NCBI GenBank assembly: GCA_004557455.1
Contig: SFDX01000016.1
Span: 4,538 to 68,537 of the forward strand
Length of the DNA: 64,000 nucleotides
Direction of reading: 5' to 3'
From: Akkermansia muciniphila
GTDB taxonomy: Bacteria > Verrucomicrobiota > Verrucomicrobiia > Verrucomicrobiales > Akkermansiaceae
Shown: positions 50,914-60,075 of the stretch, one piece after another
Numbering within the stretch: position 1 is the stretch's first letter
Layout of the letters: each line of letters begins with the position of its first letter
The notes under the pieces: generated by a model
Seen by the model: the letters and a program-made list of their open reading frames with translations, nothing else
What the model was told of the DNA's origin: nothing
Database searches by the model: none
Program-made: the position numbers and the translations under genes

Positions 50914-51702
50914 ATGCTCAACGTTCGCTCTCTGCTCACCGGTGCTGCCGCTTTGTTGGCAGCGGTGCTTGCCGCTTCGTGTCAACAAAATGCCTACTAT
51001 CGCGGGCCGGAGGTGAAGCCCCGTGCCGTGGTGAAGGATGGTGTGGCCATCACCCTCAAGGACCAGAAGCTCACCCTCATTCGCAACGGCAAGAAGGTGA
51101 AGGATTATGATGTGAGTACCTCCAAGTTCGGTATCGGCAGCCGCAGCGGCAGTAATTGCACCCCGGTCGGCATTCACGCCGTTTCCTCCAAAATCGGTGA
51201 CGGGCAGCCCAGCGGGATGGTGTTCAAGAGTTGCCGCCCCACCGGGGAGGTGGTGCCCGTGAATGCGCGCGGCCGCGACCCGATTGTGACGCGCATCATT
51301 CAACTGGCGGGGCTGGAGGGCCGCAACCGTAACTCCCACAGCCGCCGTATTTACATACACGGTACTCCGGAGGAGCGTAAGATCGGGCGCCCTGCCTCCT
51401 ACGGTTGTATCCGTATGCGCAGCGCGGATGTCATCGATCTCTTCCGTAACGTTTACCGCGGTATGCCCATCGCCATTGAGCTCTGCACCCAGGAGACCTA
51501 CATGAAGGCGGAGGAAACCGCCGGTACCCGTCGCATCAAGCTGCCGGACTCCCTCATCGCCTCCCTTCCCACGGATTCCGTACGCCGCTCGACCCGCAGC
51601 TACTCCCGCCGTAGCCTCGCACGCTCCCGCAGTTCCAAGGCTCGCCGCACCGTTGCTTCCTCGCGCCGCACATCTTCCTCCAAGAAACGCCGCCGCAGCT
51701 GA
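50914..51702 (+). CDS. L,D-transpeptidase (YkuD), lipoprotein
   Basis: A 262-residue protein. The start at 50914 gives MLNVRSLLTGAAALLAAVLAASCQQ, a lipoprotein signal (LAASC). The YkuD domain starts with AITLKDQKLTLIRNGKKV, contains TPVGIHAVSSKIG, and the active site IYIHGTPEERKIGRPASYGCIRM (His, then Ser-x-Gly-Cys-x-Arg with the catalytic Cys). It crosslinks peptidoglycan (3-3 links) or attaches lipoproteins. The C-terminal 60 residues are Ser/Arg-rich and probably disordered. It lies 28 nt after the GT2 gene. Confidence 0.92.
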   Translation: MLNVRSLLTGAAALLAAVLAASCQQNAYYRGPEVKPRAVVKDGVAITLKDQKLTLIRNGKKVKDYDVSTSKFGIGSRSGSNCTPVGIHAVSSKIGDGQPSGMVFKSCRPTGEVVPVNARGRDPIVTRIIQLAGLEGRNRNSHSRRIYIHGTPEERKIGRPASYGCIRMRSADVIDLFRNVYRGMPIAIELCTQETYMKAEETAGTRRIKLPDSLIASLPTDSVRRSTRSYSRRSLARSRSSKARRTVASSRRTSSSKKRRRS

Positions 51703-51710
51703 TCACGGCT

Positions 51711-52106
51711 GTCGGGAAGGGGGAGATTGACCTCAAGGCCCGGGTGGAAGAAGCCGGGCCGGAGATGCAGACCTATCTCGGGGATCTGTATAGGATAGGA
51801 AAAATCGTGAATCAGGATTACGGTGCGGCTGTTGCTCAGGACTTGGCTTTGGCCCGGAGCAATCTCGGCATAATGTACCGGGATGGATTGGGCGTTCCCC
51901 AAAATGATACCGAGGCCCTGAAGCTCTTCCTGAAAGCTGCCGATCAGGAGGATGCATCGGCTTTTCTCTTTCTCGGCCATATGTGCCTCGAAGGCCGCGG
52001 GTGCAAGTGTGATCCCGAGAAGGCTCTCTACTGCTTCCTCAAGTCGGCCCGCATGGGTCACCCCCAAGCCATCGAGCTCTTCGCGCGCTACGGCCTCGAC
52101 CGTTGA
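51711..52106 (+). pseudogene. Sel1-repeat protein remnant
   Basis: From 51711 the frame reads as Sel1-like repeats: QTYLGDLYRIGKIVNQDYGAAVAQ, LARSNLGIMYRDGLGVPQNDTEALKLFLKAA, FLFLGHMCLEGRGCKCDPEKALYCFLKSARMGHPQAIELF. The first repeat is compressed, lacking about 12 residues of the normal 36, and no signal peptide or good start codon is present (only a GTG at 51744). It looks like the 3' end of a longer Sel1 gene whose beginning has been lost next to the L,D-transpeptidase. It may be translated from the GTG. Confidence 0.55.
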
Positions 52107-52233
52107 GGTAGGGGTCGGACTTGAAAAATGTGTATGCAGTGCAAAAGTGTGATAAAAGCGGGCTCTTGCATGCGTATATGTGGGTAAAGTTTCCCTACGC
52201 CGCACGCGGGGTGGGGGCCAACGCGTTTTCTTT

Positions 52234-54447
52234 ATGTACCAGTCATTGATCAACGGATTGAAACATGTGGGCATGTGTGCGATGTCTGCCGCAGCCCTCG
52301 TGTCCTGTGTCACCCCGGCCAAGGCGGAGCCGGATTACAACAGCATCGGCCGCCAGTTCTCGCTCATCATGCAGAACGCGCATTTCTCCCAGAGCCGATT
52401 CTCATCGGCGTTGTACAAAAAGTTCCTGGAGCAATACCTGCAGATGCAGGATCCGCAGCGACTCTTCTTCACGCAGCAGGATGTTGACCGGTTGATGCGC
52501 AGGTACGGCGTGGAGTTCGGTGACTTCCTGATTGCCAACCAGACGGAGACGCTTGCCCGTGAGCTGAACGCAGTCTACTCCGAGCGCGCACTGCATTACC
52601 TGGACTACGCGGAGAAGCTGCTGGACTCCTACAACGGCAAGCTGCCCTCCTTTGACAGCAACCGCAGTGTGGAGCGCAGCCGCCGCAAGGTGGAGCGCGC
52701 CGCCGATGAGACCGCCCTCGAGCAGGTGTGGCATGACCAGGTGGAGAATATGCTCCTCTCCGAGCAGATTCGCCGCGATAATCTGGCTAAGCTGGCTGCG
52801 GAGAAGGGCAAGAGCGACCCCTCCGCCAAGGATGTTTCCGTCATCGAGAAGGTGCGCTCGCGCATCAAGCGCCGCCGCTCCGAGGTGCAGGAGGCCGACT
52901 TGGAGGACATGGTGACGGACGTGCTCAACGCCGTGGCCGCCTCCTATGACCCGCACAGTGACTACATGGGCGCGCGCGCGGAGCAGCGTTTCCGAGACAT
53001 GATGGGCGCTTCCATCGTCGGCATCGGAGCCCGGCTGAAGGCGGATGACGATGGCTCCACCACCGTGGAAGGCATCGTGAAGGGCGGCCCCGCGGCCAAG
53101 TGCGGCCAGATCGCCTTGGGTGACCACATCATCGCTGTGGATCGTGACGGCGACGGTCAGTGGACGGACATCATGTACATGAGCATCGACAAGGTGGTGG
53201 ACCTGATCCGCGGTAAGATGGGCAGCACCGTGAAGCTGCGCATCATCAGCGAGAACAGCAGCGAGGAGAAAGAGGTGATGATTCGCCGCGACGAGGTGCC
53301 CATGTCCGAGGAGCTTGCCAGCGCACGGATCATCGACATGAAGCGCGGGGATGCGACCTACCGTCTCGGCATTCTGACGCTGCCGGCCTTCTATGTGGAT
53401 CTGGACGGCAACGGCGCGCACTGCGCGGCGGACGTCAAGCGCATTCTGCGCCGCATGGTAAAGGAGGGTGTGCAGGGTATTGTTATCGACCTTCGCTTCA
53501 ACGGCGGCGGTTCGCTGGATGAAGTCCGCAAGATGGTGGGCTACTTCATCGGCTCCGGTCCCGTGGTTCAGGTGATGAATCACCGCCACCAGGTCGACCG
53601 ACTGCAGGTGAGCGGCAGCCCGATCTTCGACGGTAAGCTGGTGGTGCTCTGCAATAAGTTCTCCGCCTCCGCCTCCGAGATTTTCGCCGGTGCCATGGCG
53701 GACTACGGTCGCGCACTGATTGTGGGCGATGAGCGCACCTTCGGCAAGGGCACGGTGCAGGTGCCGCGCTCCTTGGCGGACTTCCTGCCCTTGGTCTCCA
53801 ACCGCGAGGGGGCCGGCATGATCAAGTTCACCATCCAGCAGTTCTTCCGCGTTTGCGGCGCCAGCACCCAGATTAAGGGCGTGGCCAGCGATATCGTGTT
53901 GCCTTCCGTTACTACGGGTATCAAGTACGGTGAGAGCGATATGGACAATGCTCTGCCCTTTGCGGAGCTGCCGCAGGCTCCCAACTATGTGCGCGATTCG
54001 CGCCTGGACGCCGTGCTGCCGGCCCTGCGTCAGGCCAGTGAGAAGCGCGTCGCGCAGGACCGCGACATGTGCTACCTGCGAGAGGACGCCGACCGTGCCA
54101 TCAAGCAGCAGGAGGAGAACCGCCTTTCCCTCAACAAGAATGAGCGCGAGGCAGAGAATGCCAAGCTACTGGAGCGCAAGAAGGGCATCGATGCCGAGCG
54201 TGCTACCCGCTATACCCGCCTGGCGGAGCAGGATGCCCGCGATATGGTGATTTACCGCCTTTACCTGGAGGATGTTGCCAAGAGCAAGCTGCCTCTCTTT
54301 AACCCGGAGGAGGATAAGAAGAGCTTCATGGATGAGGTGAAGGACCCCGATGATGAGCTGGCCGATACCCCGGATTACCCCTCCGGCCTTGACCCGCTCC
54401 TGCGCGAGAGCCTTAACATTGTGTCCGATATGGTCTCTTCTTACTGA
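52234..54447 (+). CDS. prc: Carboxy-terminal processing (tail-specific) protease, S41A
   Basis: A 737-residue periplasmic protease. The start at 52234 gives MYQSLINGLKHVGMCAMSAAALVSC, a signal or lipoprotein signal. The N-terminal Prc domain (QYLQMQDPQRLFFTQQDVDRL) is followed by a PDZ domain (GASIVGIGARLKADDDGSTTVEGIVKGGPAAKCG). The catalytic core has IDLRFNGGGSLDEV, CNKFSASASEIFAGAMADYGRALIVGDERTFGKGTVQ with the Ser in SASASEIF and the Lys in FGKG. The C-terminal 170 residues are coiled-coil-like. It trims or degrades envelope proteins with exposed C-termini. Confidence 0.95.
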   Translation: MYQSLINGLKHVGMCAMSAAALVSCVTPAKAEPDYNSIGRQFSLIMQNAHFSQSRFSSALYKKFLEQYLQMQDPQRLFFTQQDVDRLMRRYGVEFGDFLIANQTETLARELNAVYSERALHYLDYAEKLLDSYNGKLPSFDSNRSVERSRRKVERAADETALEQVWHDQVENMLLSEQIRRDNLAKLAAEKGKSDPSAKDVSVIEKVRSRIKRRRSEVQEADLEDMVTDVLNAVAASYDPHSDYMGARAEQRFRDMMGASIVGIGARLKADDDGSTTVEGIVKGGPAAKCGQIALGDHIIAVDRDGDGQWTDIMYMSIDKVVDLIRGKMGSTVKLRIISENSSEEKEVMIRRDEVPMSEELASARIIDMKRGDATYRLGILTLPAFYVDLDGNGAHCAADVKRILRRMVKEGVQGIVIDLRFNGGGSLDEVRKMVGYFIGSGPVVQVMNHRHQVDRLQVSGSPIFDGKLVVLCNKFSASASEIFAGAMADYGRALIVGDERTFGKGTVQVPRSLADFLPLVSNREGAGMIKFTIQQFFRVCGASTQIKGVASDIVLPSVTTGIKYGESDMDNALPFAELPQAPNYVRDSRLDAVLPALRQASEKRVAQDRDMCYLREDADRAIKQQEENRLSLNKNEREAENAKLLERKKGIDAERATRYTRLAEQDARDMVIYRLYLEDVAKSKLPLFNPEEDKKSFMDEVKDPDDELADTPDYPSGLDPLLRESLNIVSDMVSSY

Positions 54448-54467
54448 GTTCCGCCGGATACCCGTTC

Positions 54468-54512
54468 AGCCCGCCCCTCGGCCCGCTTGCGGTCGGGGGG
54501 TGCGCTTTTTTT
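54468..54512 (+). terminator. Terminator of the Prc gene
   Basis: A C-rich arm (AGCCCGCCCCTCG) pairs imperfectly with GGGGGGTGCGCT, followed by seven T (54506-54512). Confidence 0.7.
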
Positions 54513-54546
54513 CGGGGAAAACGGGGGCGGGGGTGTCGTTTTTGGA

Positions 54547-54575
54547 TTGCCAAGCGGGAGAGGGTGGGGTATACT
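54547..54575 (+). promoter_or_regulatory. Promoter of the UGPase-like gene
   Basis: TTGCCA (54547-54552), 17 bp, TATACT (54570-54575), 11 nt to the ATG at 54587. Confidence 0.75.
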
Positions 54576-54586
54576 TGCGGGTAGGT

Positions 54587-55877
54587 ATGAGCGACTTTGT
54601 TTTGATTGAGCAGAAGATGCGCCGCGCCGGCATTGCGGAGGCGGCCATAGAGGCTTTTCGGCACAGCGTGCAGGTGCTGCAGTCCGGTGCGCAGATGATG
54701 ATACCGGAGTCCGAGATACGCCCGGCGGAGGGCGTGATGGATTGGGAGGCGGTGGTGAGCAGTACGGCCCCGGCGGATGCGGAGCTGCTGCGGCAGATGG
54801 TGGTCATTAAACTGAACGGTGGGCTCGGCACGAGCATGGGCCTGCAGAAGGCTAAGAGTTTGTTGGAGATTAAGCCCGGGGAAGGCGGCGGGGTGCCCCG
54901 TCCGTTTGCTGCTCATGAACAGCTTTTCTACCTCCGCAGATACCTTGGCACACTTGCAGCGCTATGCGGAGGAGGGCTTCGGCGATGCGGCTCAGGTGGA
55001 GATGATGCAGAACCGCGTGCCGAAGTTGCTGGTGGATACCCTGGCCCCGGCGGAGTACCCCGAGGCGCCGGAGTTGGAATGGTGCCCGCCCGGCCACGGG
55101 GATCTCTATGCCGCGCTGGTGGGCTCCGGGCGTCTGGAGGAGCTGTTGGCGGCGGGTGTCAGGTACGCATTCATTTCTAACTCGGATAATCTGGGTGCAC
55201 AGCCGGATACGCGCTTCTTGCGTTGCTTTGCGGAGAGCGGCGCCCCCTTTGTGATGGAGGTGACGCGCCGTACGGAAGCAGACCGCAAGGGCGGCCACTT
55301 GGCGACGCGGCGGTCGGACGGTCAGCTGTTGCTGCGGGAGACGGCTCAGTGTCTGCCGGAGGATGCCGAGTCCTTCAGCAATATCGAGAAGCACCGTTAT
55401 TTCAATACCAATAATTTGTGGCTGCGCCTGGATTCTTTGCGGGATTATCTGGCCGAGCACGCCGGGGTGATGCCGTTGCCTGTCATTCGTAACGAGAAGA
55501 CCCTCAATCCGCGCGATGCCTCTACGCCGCATGTTTATCAGCTGGAGACGGCTATGGGTGCAGCTATCCAATGCTTCCCCGGTGCGCGGGCGGTGTGCGT
55601 GCCTCGCTCGCGTTTCTTCCCGGTTAAGACCTGTTCGGATCTGCTGTTGCTGCGTTCCGATGCGGTGGAAATCGACGCAAGCGGCTGCATGCAGCTGGCG
55701 CCGGAGTGCGGTGGGGTGGCTCCCGTGGTGTTGTTGGATTCCAAGTGCTACAAGCAGGTGGATTCCCTGGCGGCTTTGGGGGTGCCGAGCTTGAAGCATT
55801 GCCGCCGCTTGGTGGTGCGCGGTCCGCACCATTTTGCCGATGTTGAACCCCTGAGCGGGGAGGTGGAGATAGGTTGA
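54587..55877 (+). pseudogene. UTP-glucose-1-phosphate uridylyltransferase (eukaryotic UGP2-type), disrupted by internal deletion/frameshift
   Basis: The first frame carries MSDFVLIEQKMRRAGIAEAAIEAF and the nucleotide site VVIKLNGGLGTSMGLQKAKSLLEIKPG. Homology then stops and resumes one frame over at VRLLLMNSFSTSADTLAHLQRY (about 54901). It continues with LYAALVGSGRLEELLAAGVRYAFISNSDNLGA, FVMEVTRRTEADRKGGHL, FNTNNLWLRLDSL and FFPVKTCSDLLLLRSDA. The family normally has about 20 more residues (the TFLDIxxxQ region) between the KSLL and LLMNSF blocks. So about 60 nt plus a frame are missing around 54885-54905. It is a true pseudogene or an assembly error; the rest is well conserved. Such an enzyme makes UDP-glucose. 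Confidence 0.8.
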
Positions 55878-55883
55878 GTCCCC

Positions 55884-56252
55884 ATGCCCGTTACTCCTAA
55901 AAAACTCGCAGAGCTTGCCGAGCGCATGAGCGCACTCGGCATAGCCCCTGCGGATTTGGAGGAGAAGTTCACCCGCGGCGGCGGCAAGGGTGGCCAAAAG
56001 GTAAACAAGACGAATAACTGTGTCTGCCTGACGCATTTGCCCACCGGGCTTGTGGTGCGTTGCCATCGGGAGCGGGAGCGAGAGACAAACCGTTTCTTGG
56101 CCCGTCGTGCGCTGTGTGATGAGCTGGAGCATCTGCGCAGCGGTGGTCCGAGTGCCCGTCAGGCAGAGGCGGCGCGGGCACAGCAACACGGTCGAACGCT
56201 CTCCGCTCGGTCACTGCGCATTTCCCGCGGTCGCCCGGGGGACGCAGAGTAG
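55884..56252 (+). CDS. RF-1-domain protein (ArfB-like / putative peptide chain release factor)
   Basis: A 122-residue single-domain protein. The core is LEEKFTRGGGKGGQKVNKTNNCVCLTHLPTGLVV, carrying the GGQ motif that triggers peptidyl-tRNA hydrolysis. The domains that read stop codons are absent, so it is a rescue factor or an orphan release-factor-like protein. The C-terminus is Arg/Gln/Ala-rich with basic character, as expected for insertion in the mRNA channel, but shorter than ArfB's tail. It starts 6 nt after the UGPase-like gene. Confidence 0.85.
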   Translation: MPVTPKKLAELAERMSALGIAPADLEEKFTRGGGKGGQKVNKTNNCVCLTHLPTGLVVRCHRERERETNRFLARRALCDELEHLRSGGPSARQAEAARAQQHGRTLSARSLRISRGRPGDAE

Positions 56253-56273
56253 TTTTTTCATCAAAATGCGCCG

Positions 56274-56885
56274 GTGGATGAAAAAAGTTTCGCGGATTGC
56301 CGGCGTAAGCGCCTTATCTATAGTACAGTGAGTTTTCTTTTATCGGGGGCACCCGGCGGGGAAGCCGTGCAGTGGTGCAAGGACTGGTTCCACGCGACGC
56401 GGCACCGGCTGCTGGCCTGTGTTCGCAGTCGAGTGGGCGACGAGGTGGATGCCGAGCTGCTGTTGAGCGGTGTGGCCTCCCGGGTGTCGCAGGCCGTGTC
56501 GGAGGGGCGGGTTCCCGCTCAGGAGGAGGACTTGCTGCCCTACACCATGCGAGCTCTGTGTCGAGAGGCTGTGCACGCCCTGCAGCGCAGCCGCAGCCGT
56601 GCCGAGGCGGAGCAGGTGTATTACAAGGAAAGGGGCCTTGATGCTCAGCCGGATGGCTCGGTGTCGGCGGAGGATGACCTCCACTACCATCTGCGGCGTG
56701 CCGTGAAGTCCCTGCCGCCGAAGCAGGCGGAGGTGCTGCTGCTGCATGTGTGGGAGGAGCAGTCCTTTGCCGCCATTGCACGCGGGCTTTCTTTGTCGGA
56801 GTCCACGGTGCGCAGCCGCTACAAGGCCGCTTTGCTCGCCGTGAAGCGTTTGATGAAACCTTTGACCACGAAGACAGATTTATGA
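56274..56885 (+). CDS. ECF-type RNA polymerase sigma factor
   Basis: A 203-residue sigma-70 family protein when started at the GTG 56274; GTG codons at 56328 and 56367 are alternatives. Sigma region 2 is weak: CKDWFHATRHRLLACVRSRVGDEVDAELL. Region 4 is clear: AVKSLPPKQAEVLLLHVWEEQSFAAIARGLSLSESTVRSRYKAALLAVKRLM. A promoter-like TTGCCG-16-TATAGT lies at 56297-56324, which would favour the start at 56367. It overlaps the next gene by ATGA, whose product is a membrane-bound partner. Confidence 0.85.
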   Translation: MDEKSFADCRRKRLIYSTVSFLLSGAPGGEAVQWCKDWFHATRHRLLACVRSRVGDEVDAELLLSGVASRVSQAVSEGRVPAQEEDLLPYTMRALCREAVHALQRSRSRAEAEQVYYKERGLDAQPDGSVSAEDDLHYHLRRAVKSLPPKQAEVLLLHVWEEQSFAAIARGLSLSESTVRSRYKAALLAVKRLMKPLTTKTDL

Positions 56886-57577
56886 AAAAACAGGAAGAAG
56901 CACCCGATGCAGAATTGCTGCAACTGGAGGCCGAGTTGCGAGCTTTGGCGGCCCGCGACCGCGCGGAGGTGCGTTTGAGCCCCGCCGGTACCGAGGCTCT
57001 GGAAAAGGGGGTGGCTGCCGGGTTCGCCGCCGGTGCTGCCGCCGCCTACCGCCGCCGTCTGTTTTGGCGGGGCGCAGCATTGCTGGTCGCCTGCGTGGGC
57101 GGTGTTTTGCTGGCTGATTTGTGGCTCGCCGACAGGGAAGAGACCCCTGTGGCCTATGCTCAGTCGCCGGTAGCTCGGGAGTCGGCTCGAGTTGCTGTTG
57201 CCGAGTCCTCCGTTCCGCCCGCGGATGAGCCTGCCCCTATGCTGTGCAACAATTTGCCCGAGGTCGAGGAGGAGGCTGAGGAGTCAGCGGAGGAGGACTG
57301 CCTGCCGCAGCCTGCGCCTGAGGTCGCCGTTGCCCGCGCCTGCTATCTCGTCCCGGAGGCTGCCCCCTCTGTCTCGCATGTTGCTTGCGCCCGCAAGGCT
57401 GCTTCGGCCGTTGCCGTGCACGCCCGCAAGGCAGCTGCTCGTGCGGTGTGGGGTGTAGGAAAGCAAGCGGCCTCCGTACAGGCAGCCGCGCTCGTAAGCT
57501 CTCCCCGGGAGCTTCCAACCACTCCGCGCGCCCTTCTGCAGTATTTCTTCCGCCACCTCAAGCCGCAGCCCCGGTAA
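56882..57577 (+). CDS. Probable membrane anti-sigma partner
   Basis: A 231-residue protein. The N-terminal 60 residues are cytosolic and acidic/helical (LLQLEAELRALAARDRAEVRLSPAGTEALEKGV), then one helix (FWRGAALLVACVGGVLLADLWLA, residues about 61-83) and a periplasmic region rich in Ala, Glu and Cys. The gene overlaps the sigma-factor stop, the common arrangement for an anti-sigma factor. No zinc-binding HxxxCxxC motif is seen. The role is inferred from position and topology only. Confidence 0.7.
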   Translation: MKKQEEAPDAELLQLEAELRALAARDRAEVRLSPAGTEALEKGVAAGFAAGAAAAYRRRLFWRGAALLVACVGGVLLADLWLADREETPVAYAQSPVARESARVAVAESSVPPADEPAPMLCNNLPEVEEEAEESAEEDCLPQPAPEVAVARACYLVPEAAPSVSHVACARKAASAVAVHARKAAARAVWGVGKQAASVQAAALVSSPRELPTTPRALLQYFFRHLKPQPR

Positions 57578-57603
57578 CAAAGCACGGTGTGCGGGGTAGG
57601 GGG

Positions 57604-58707
57604 TTATTTGAAGACGCGGGGGACGCGGGAGCTGATGCTGGTGATGACGTTGCTGGGGATGGTCTTGGCGCGCGCGGTCAGGTCTTCCCAAGGCACGTTG
57701 GGCCCCATGATTTCTGCTACATCGCCCGGTGCCACGTTGCGCAGGTGGGAGACGTCTACCATGATCTGGTCCATGGTGATGCGGCCCAGGACGGGGCAGT
57801 ATGTGCCGTTCAGATAGACGCGGGCACCTGTGTTGGAGAGGTAGTGCAGGTAGCCGTCCCCGAAGCCTATGCCGATGGTGGCCACGCGGGTGGGGGAGGT
57901 GGTGATGTAGGTGTGGTTATAGGAAACGCCGTGATTGCCCGGCAGGGTGCGCACGAGGGTCACGCGGCTGTAGAGGGTGAGGGTGTTGCGCAGCTCGCTG
58001 TTGTAGGGCGAGTGCATGGGGCTGTAACCGTAGAGGATGCGGCCCAGGCGCACCATGTTGGTGCTGGGGGCGGTGTAGTTGAAGGCCGCCGCGCTGCTGC
58101 ACAGGTGGCGGTAGGGCAGCACGAGGTGCACGGATAGCTCTTTAACCGCTTGCTCGAAGCTCTCGATCTGCCGGTGGGTGAAGGAGATGTCATCCGCCGC
58201 GGCGGAGAGGTGGGAGTAGACGCCCTCGATGTTCAGGTTCTTGAGGCGGCGCACCTGCTCACCGAAGGCATACACGTCCTGGGGCAGCAGGCCGGCGCGT
58301 CCCATGCCGGTATCCACGCTGATGTGAACATTCACCTTGCGGCCGGTCAGCTCGCCCAAGGAGTCGAGGTGCTGCGCTTCCTCCATGCTGCTCAGGGCCA
58401 TGCGCCAGCCGTTCTGTACCGCTACCTCGCGCTCTGCGGGGTAGCAGGGGCCTAGGATGAAGGGGCAGGTGCGGCAGCCCGCATCGCGCACCTTGGCGGC
58501 TTCCGCAATGGTGGCCACGCCGAAGAACTCGATCGGTTCGTCGTCCAATGCCTTCACGACGCCCTCAATGCCGTGCCCGTAGGCCTCTGCCTTCACAATG
58601 GCCATTTGGCGGTGCTCCGGTAGTACACGCCGCACCACGGCAAGGTTGTGCTTCATGGCTGCGGTATCAATCTCTGCCCAGGCGCGGTATAGTGTCGTGT
58701 CCTCCAT
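57604..58707 (-). CDS. alr: Alanine racemase
   Basis: A 367-residue PLP enzyme that makes D-alanine for peptidoglycan. The PLP Lys is K39 in MAIVKAEAYGHGIEG. The segments KVNVHISVDTGMGRAGLLP, VRLGRILYGYSP, SYNHTYITTSPTRVATIGIGFGDGY (catalytic Tyr region) and CPVLGRITMDQIMVDVS are all typical. Length fits the family. The promoter 58714-58742 leaves 6 nt before the ATG. Confidence 0.96.
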   Translation of the reverse strand: MEDTTLYRAWAEIDTAAMKHNLAVVRRVLPEHRQMAIVKAEAYGHGIEGVVKALDDEPIEFFGVATIAEAAKVRDAGCRTCPFILGPCYPAEREVAVQNGWRMALSSMEEAQHLDSLGELTGRKVNVHISVDTGMGRAGLLPQDVYAFGEQVRRLKNLNIEGVYSHLSAAADDISFTHRQIESFEQAVKELSVHLVLPYRHLCSSAAAFNYTAPSTNMVRLGRILYGYSPMHSPYNSELRNTLTLYSRVTLVRTLPGNHGVSYNHTYITTSPTRVATIGIGFGDGYLHYLSNTGARVYLNGTYCPVLGRITMDQIMVDVSHLRNVAPGDVAEIMGPNVPWEDLTARAKTIPSNVITSISSRVPRVFK

Positions 58708-58713
58708 GCCCCC

Positions 58714-58742
58714 ATTCTAGTACCACACGCCCGTTTTTGCAA
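58714..58742 (-). promoter_or_regulatory. Promoter of alr
   Basis: Minus strand: TTGCAA (58742-58737), 17 bp, TAGAAT (58719-58714), 6 nt to the ATG. This spacing leaves no room for a leader. Confidence 0.75.
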
Positions 58743-58840
58743 CTATAATCAATCTTTTTTTTACACAGCGGTGCCGGGGCAGCAAAATCCTGATAGATTC
58801 GGTCCCGTCGCGGCGTATTTCTCTCATCACTGTAAGAAAT

Positions 58841-60001
58841 ATGAGCATCATTTTTGCAAAAGATGAGGAGCGTCGCCACACCGGGAACATTAAGTGGGAT
58901 CTCCAGGGGCCGATTCCTTTCGGTATTGCCGATATGGACATACAATCGCCGGACTGCGTTATTCAGGCCCTGCAGCATCGTCTCGATCATCATTTCTACG
59001 GCTACGCCATCCTCACGGACGAGGTTCGGCAGGCCATTGTGCATTATCTGAAGGCTCGCCACGGGGCGGAGGTGCAAGCGGATTGGCTGCATGATCTGCC
59101 CGGCTGCGTGCCGGCCTTCACCCTGGTGGCTCGCGCGGTCTGCACGCCCACGCACGCTTCCGTCATGGTCTGCACCCCGGCTTACCCGCCCATGCTGCAT
59201 TGCCATGAGGACACGGACTGCCACCTCATCACCGTGCCTTATACGCAGGAGGACGGTCGCCCGACCTTCGACTGGCAGGCCATGGAGGCCGCTGTCACGC
59301 CGCAAACTAAGCTCTTCCTGCTCTGCAATCCGCACAATCCCCTCGGCCGCAGTTGGACCCGCGAGGAGCTCCTGCGCCTCTGCGATTTCTGTACGCGCCA
59401 TGATCTCATTCTGTGCTCGGATGAGATTCACTGTGACTTGGTGCTGGATGAGGATGCCCGGCATACGTCCATCCTCACTATGCCGGCGGAGGTGCTGCCG
59501 CGCTGCATCATGCTCAGCGCCCCCAGCAAGACCTTCAACATGGCGGGCATCTGCTTCACCTACATGGTGGTGCCGGATGCCGAGCTGCGCGCCCGCATCA
59601 TCAAGGCGCAGGGGCACAGCCTGCCCACGCTGAACGTGTTTGCCTACGCCGCCGCCGAGGCCGCTTATACGCAGGGCTGGGCTTGGCATGCCGAGCTGCT
59701 GGACGCCTTGCGCGCTAACAGGGAGATCGTCGCTCGCTTCCTTACCGAACGCCTCCCGCAGCTCCGCCTCGTTCACGGGGAGGCCACCTACCTCGCGTGG
59801 ATCGATTGCTCCGCCCTCGGGCTTCCCAACCCGCATGACTTCTTCCTGAAGGAGGCCGGCGTTTTCCTGGATGACGGTGCCAACTTCGGCGACCCGCAGT
59901 TCGTGCGCCTCAACTTCGCTACATCGCCCGAGCTCCTCCGCCGGGGACTCGAAAAAATGGCCGATGCCGTTGAAAAATTGCAGAAATCCGCAATTTCTTG
60001 A
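58841..60001 (+). CDS. PatB/MalY-type PLP-dependent cystathionine beta-lyase
   Basis: A 386-residue fold-type I enzyme. Family segments are NIKWDLQGPIPFGIADMDIQSPDCVIQAL, HHFYGYAIL, CNPHNPLGRSWTREEL, DEIHCDLVL and the PLP Lys in LSAPSKTFNMAGI. It likely splits cystathionine or L-cysteine derivatives. The start at 58841 matches the family N-terminus. The 130 bp upstream shows no convincing promoter. The C-terminus ends 74 nt before the tRNA gene. Confidence 0.92.
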   Translation: MSIIFAKDEERRHTGNIKWDLQGPIPFGIADMDIQSPDCVIQALQHRLDHHFYGYAILTDEVRQAIVHYLKARHGAEVQADWLHDLPGCVPAFTLVARAVCTPTHASVMVCTPAYPPMLHCHEDTDCHLITVPYTQEDGRPTFDWQAMEAAVTPQTKLFLLCNPHNPLGRSWTREELLRLCDFCTRHDLILCSDEIHCDLVLDEDARHTSILTMPAEVLPRCIMLSAPSKTFNMAGICFTYMVVPDAELRARIIKAQGHSLPTLNVFAYAAAEAAYTQGWAWHAELLDALRANREIVARFLTERLPQLRLVHGEATYLAWIDCSALGLPNPHDFFLKEAGVFLDDGANFGDPQFVRLNFATSPELLRRGLEKMADAVEKLQKSAIS

Positions 60002-60010
60002 AAAAAAGTC

Positions 60011-60039
60011 TTGCAATCCCGCTCGTTTTCGTGTAGAAT
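60011..60039 (+). promoter_or_regulatory. Promoter of tRNA-Val
   Basis: TTGCAA (60011-60016), 17 bp, TAGAAT (60034-60039), 36 nt before the mature tRNA. Confidence 0.8.
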
Positions 60040-60075
60040 CCTCCCGCACCCACTTGCGGGGTTGCAAAATAAAGC

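Noticed and set aside
54350..55180. Intact protein in the first UGPase frame
   Set aside because: After KSLLEIKPG the frame has no homology, while the homologous continuation is in another frame.
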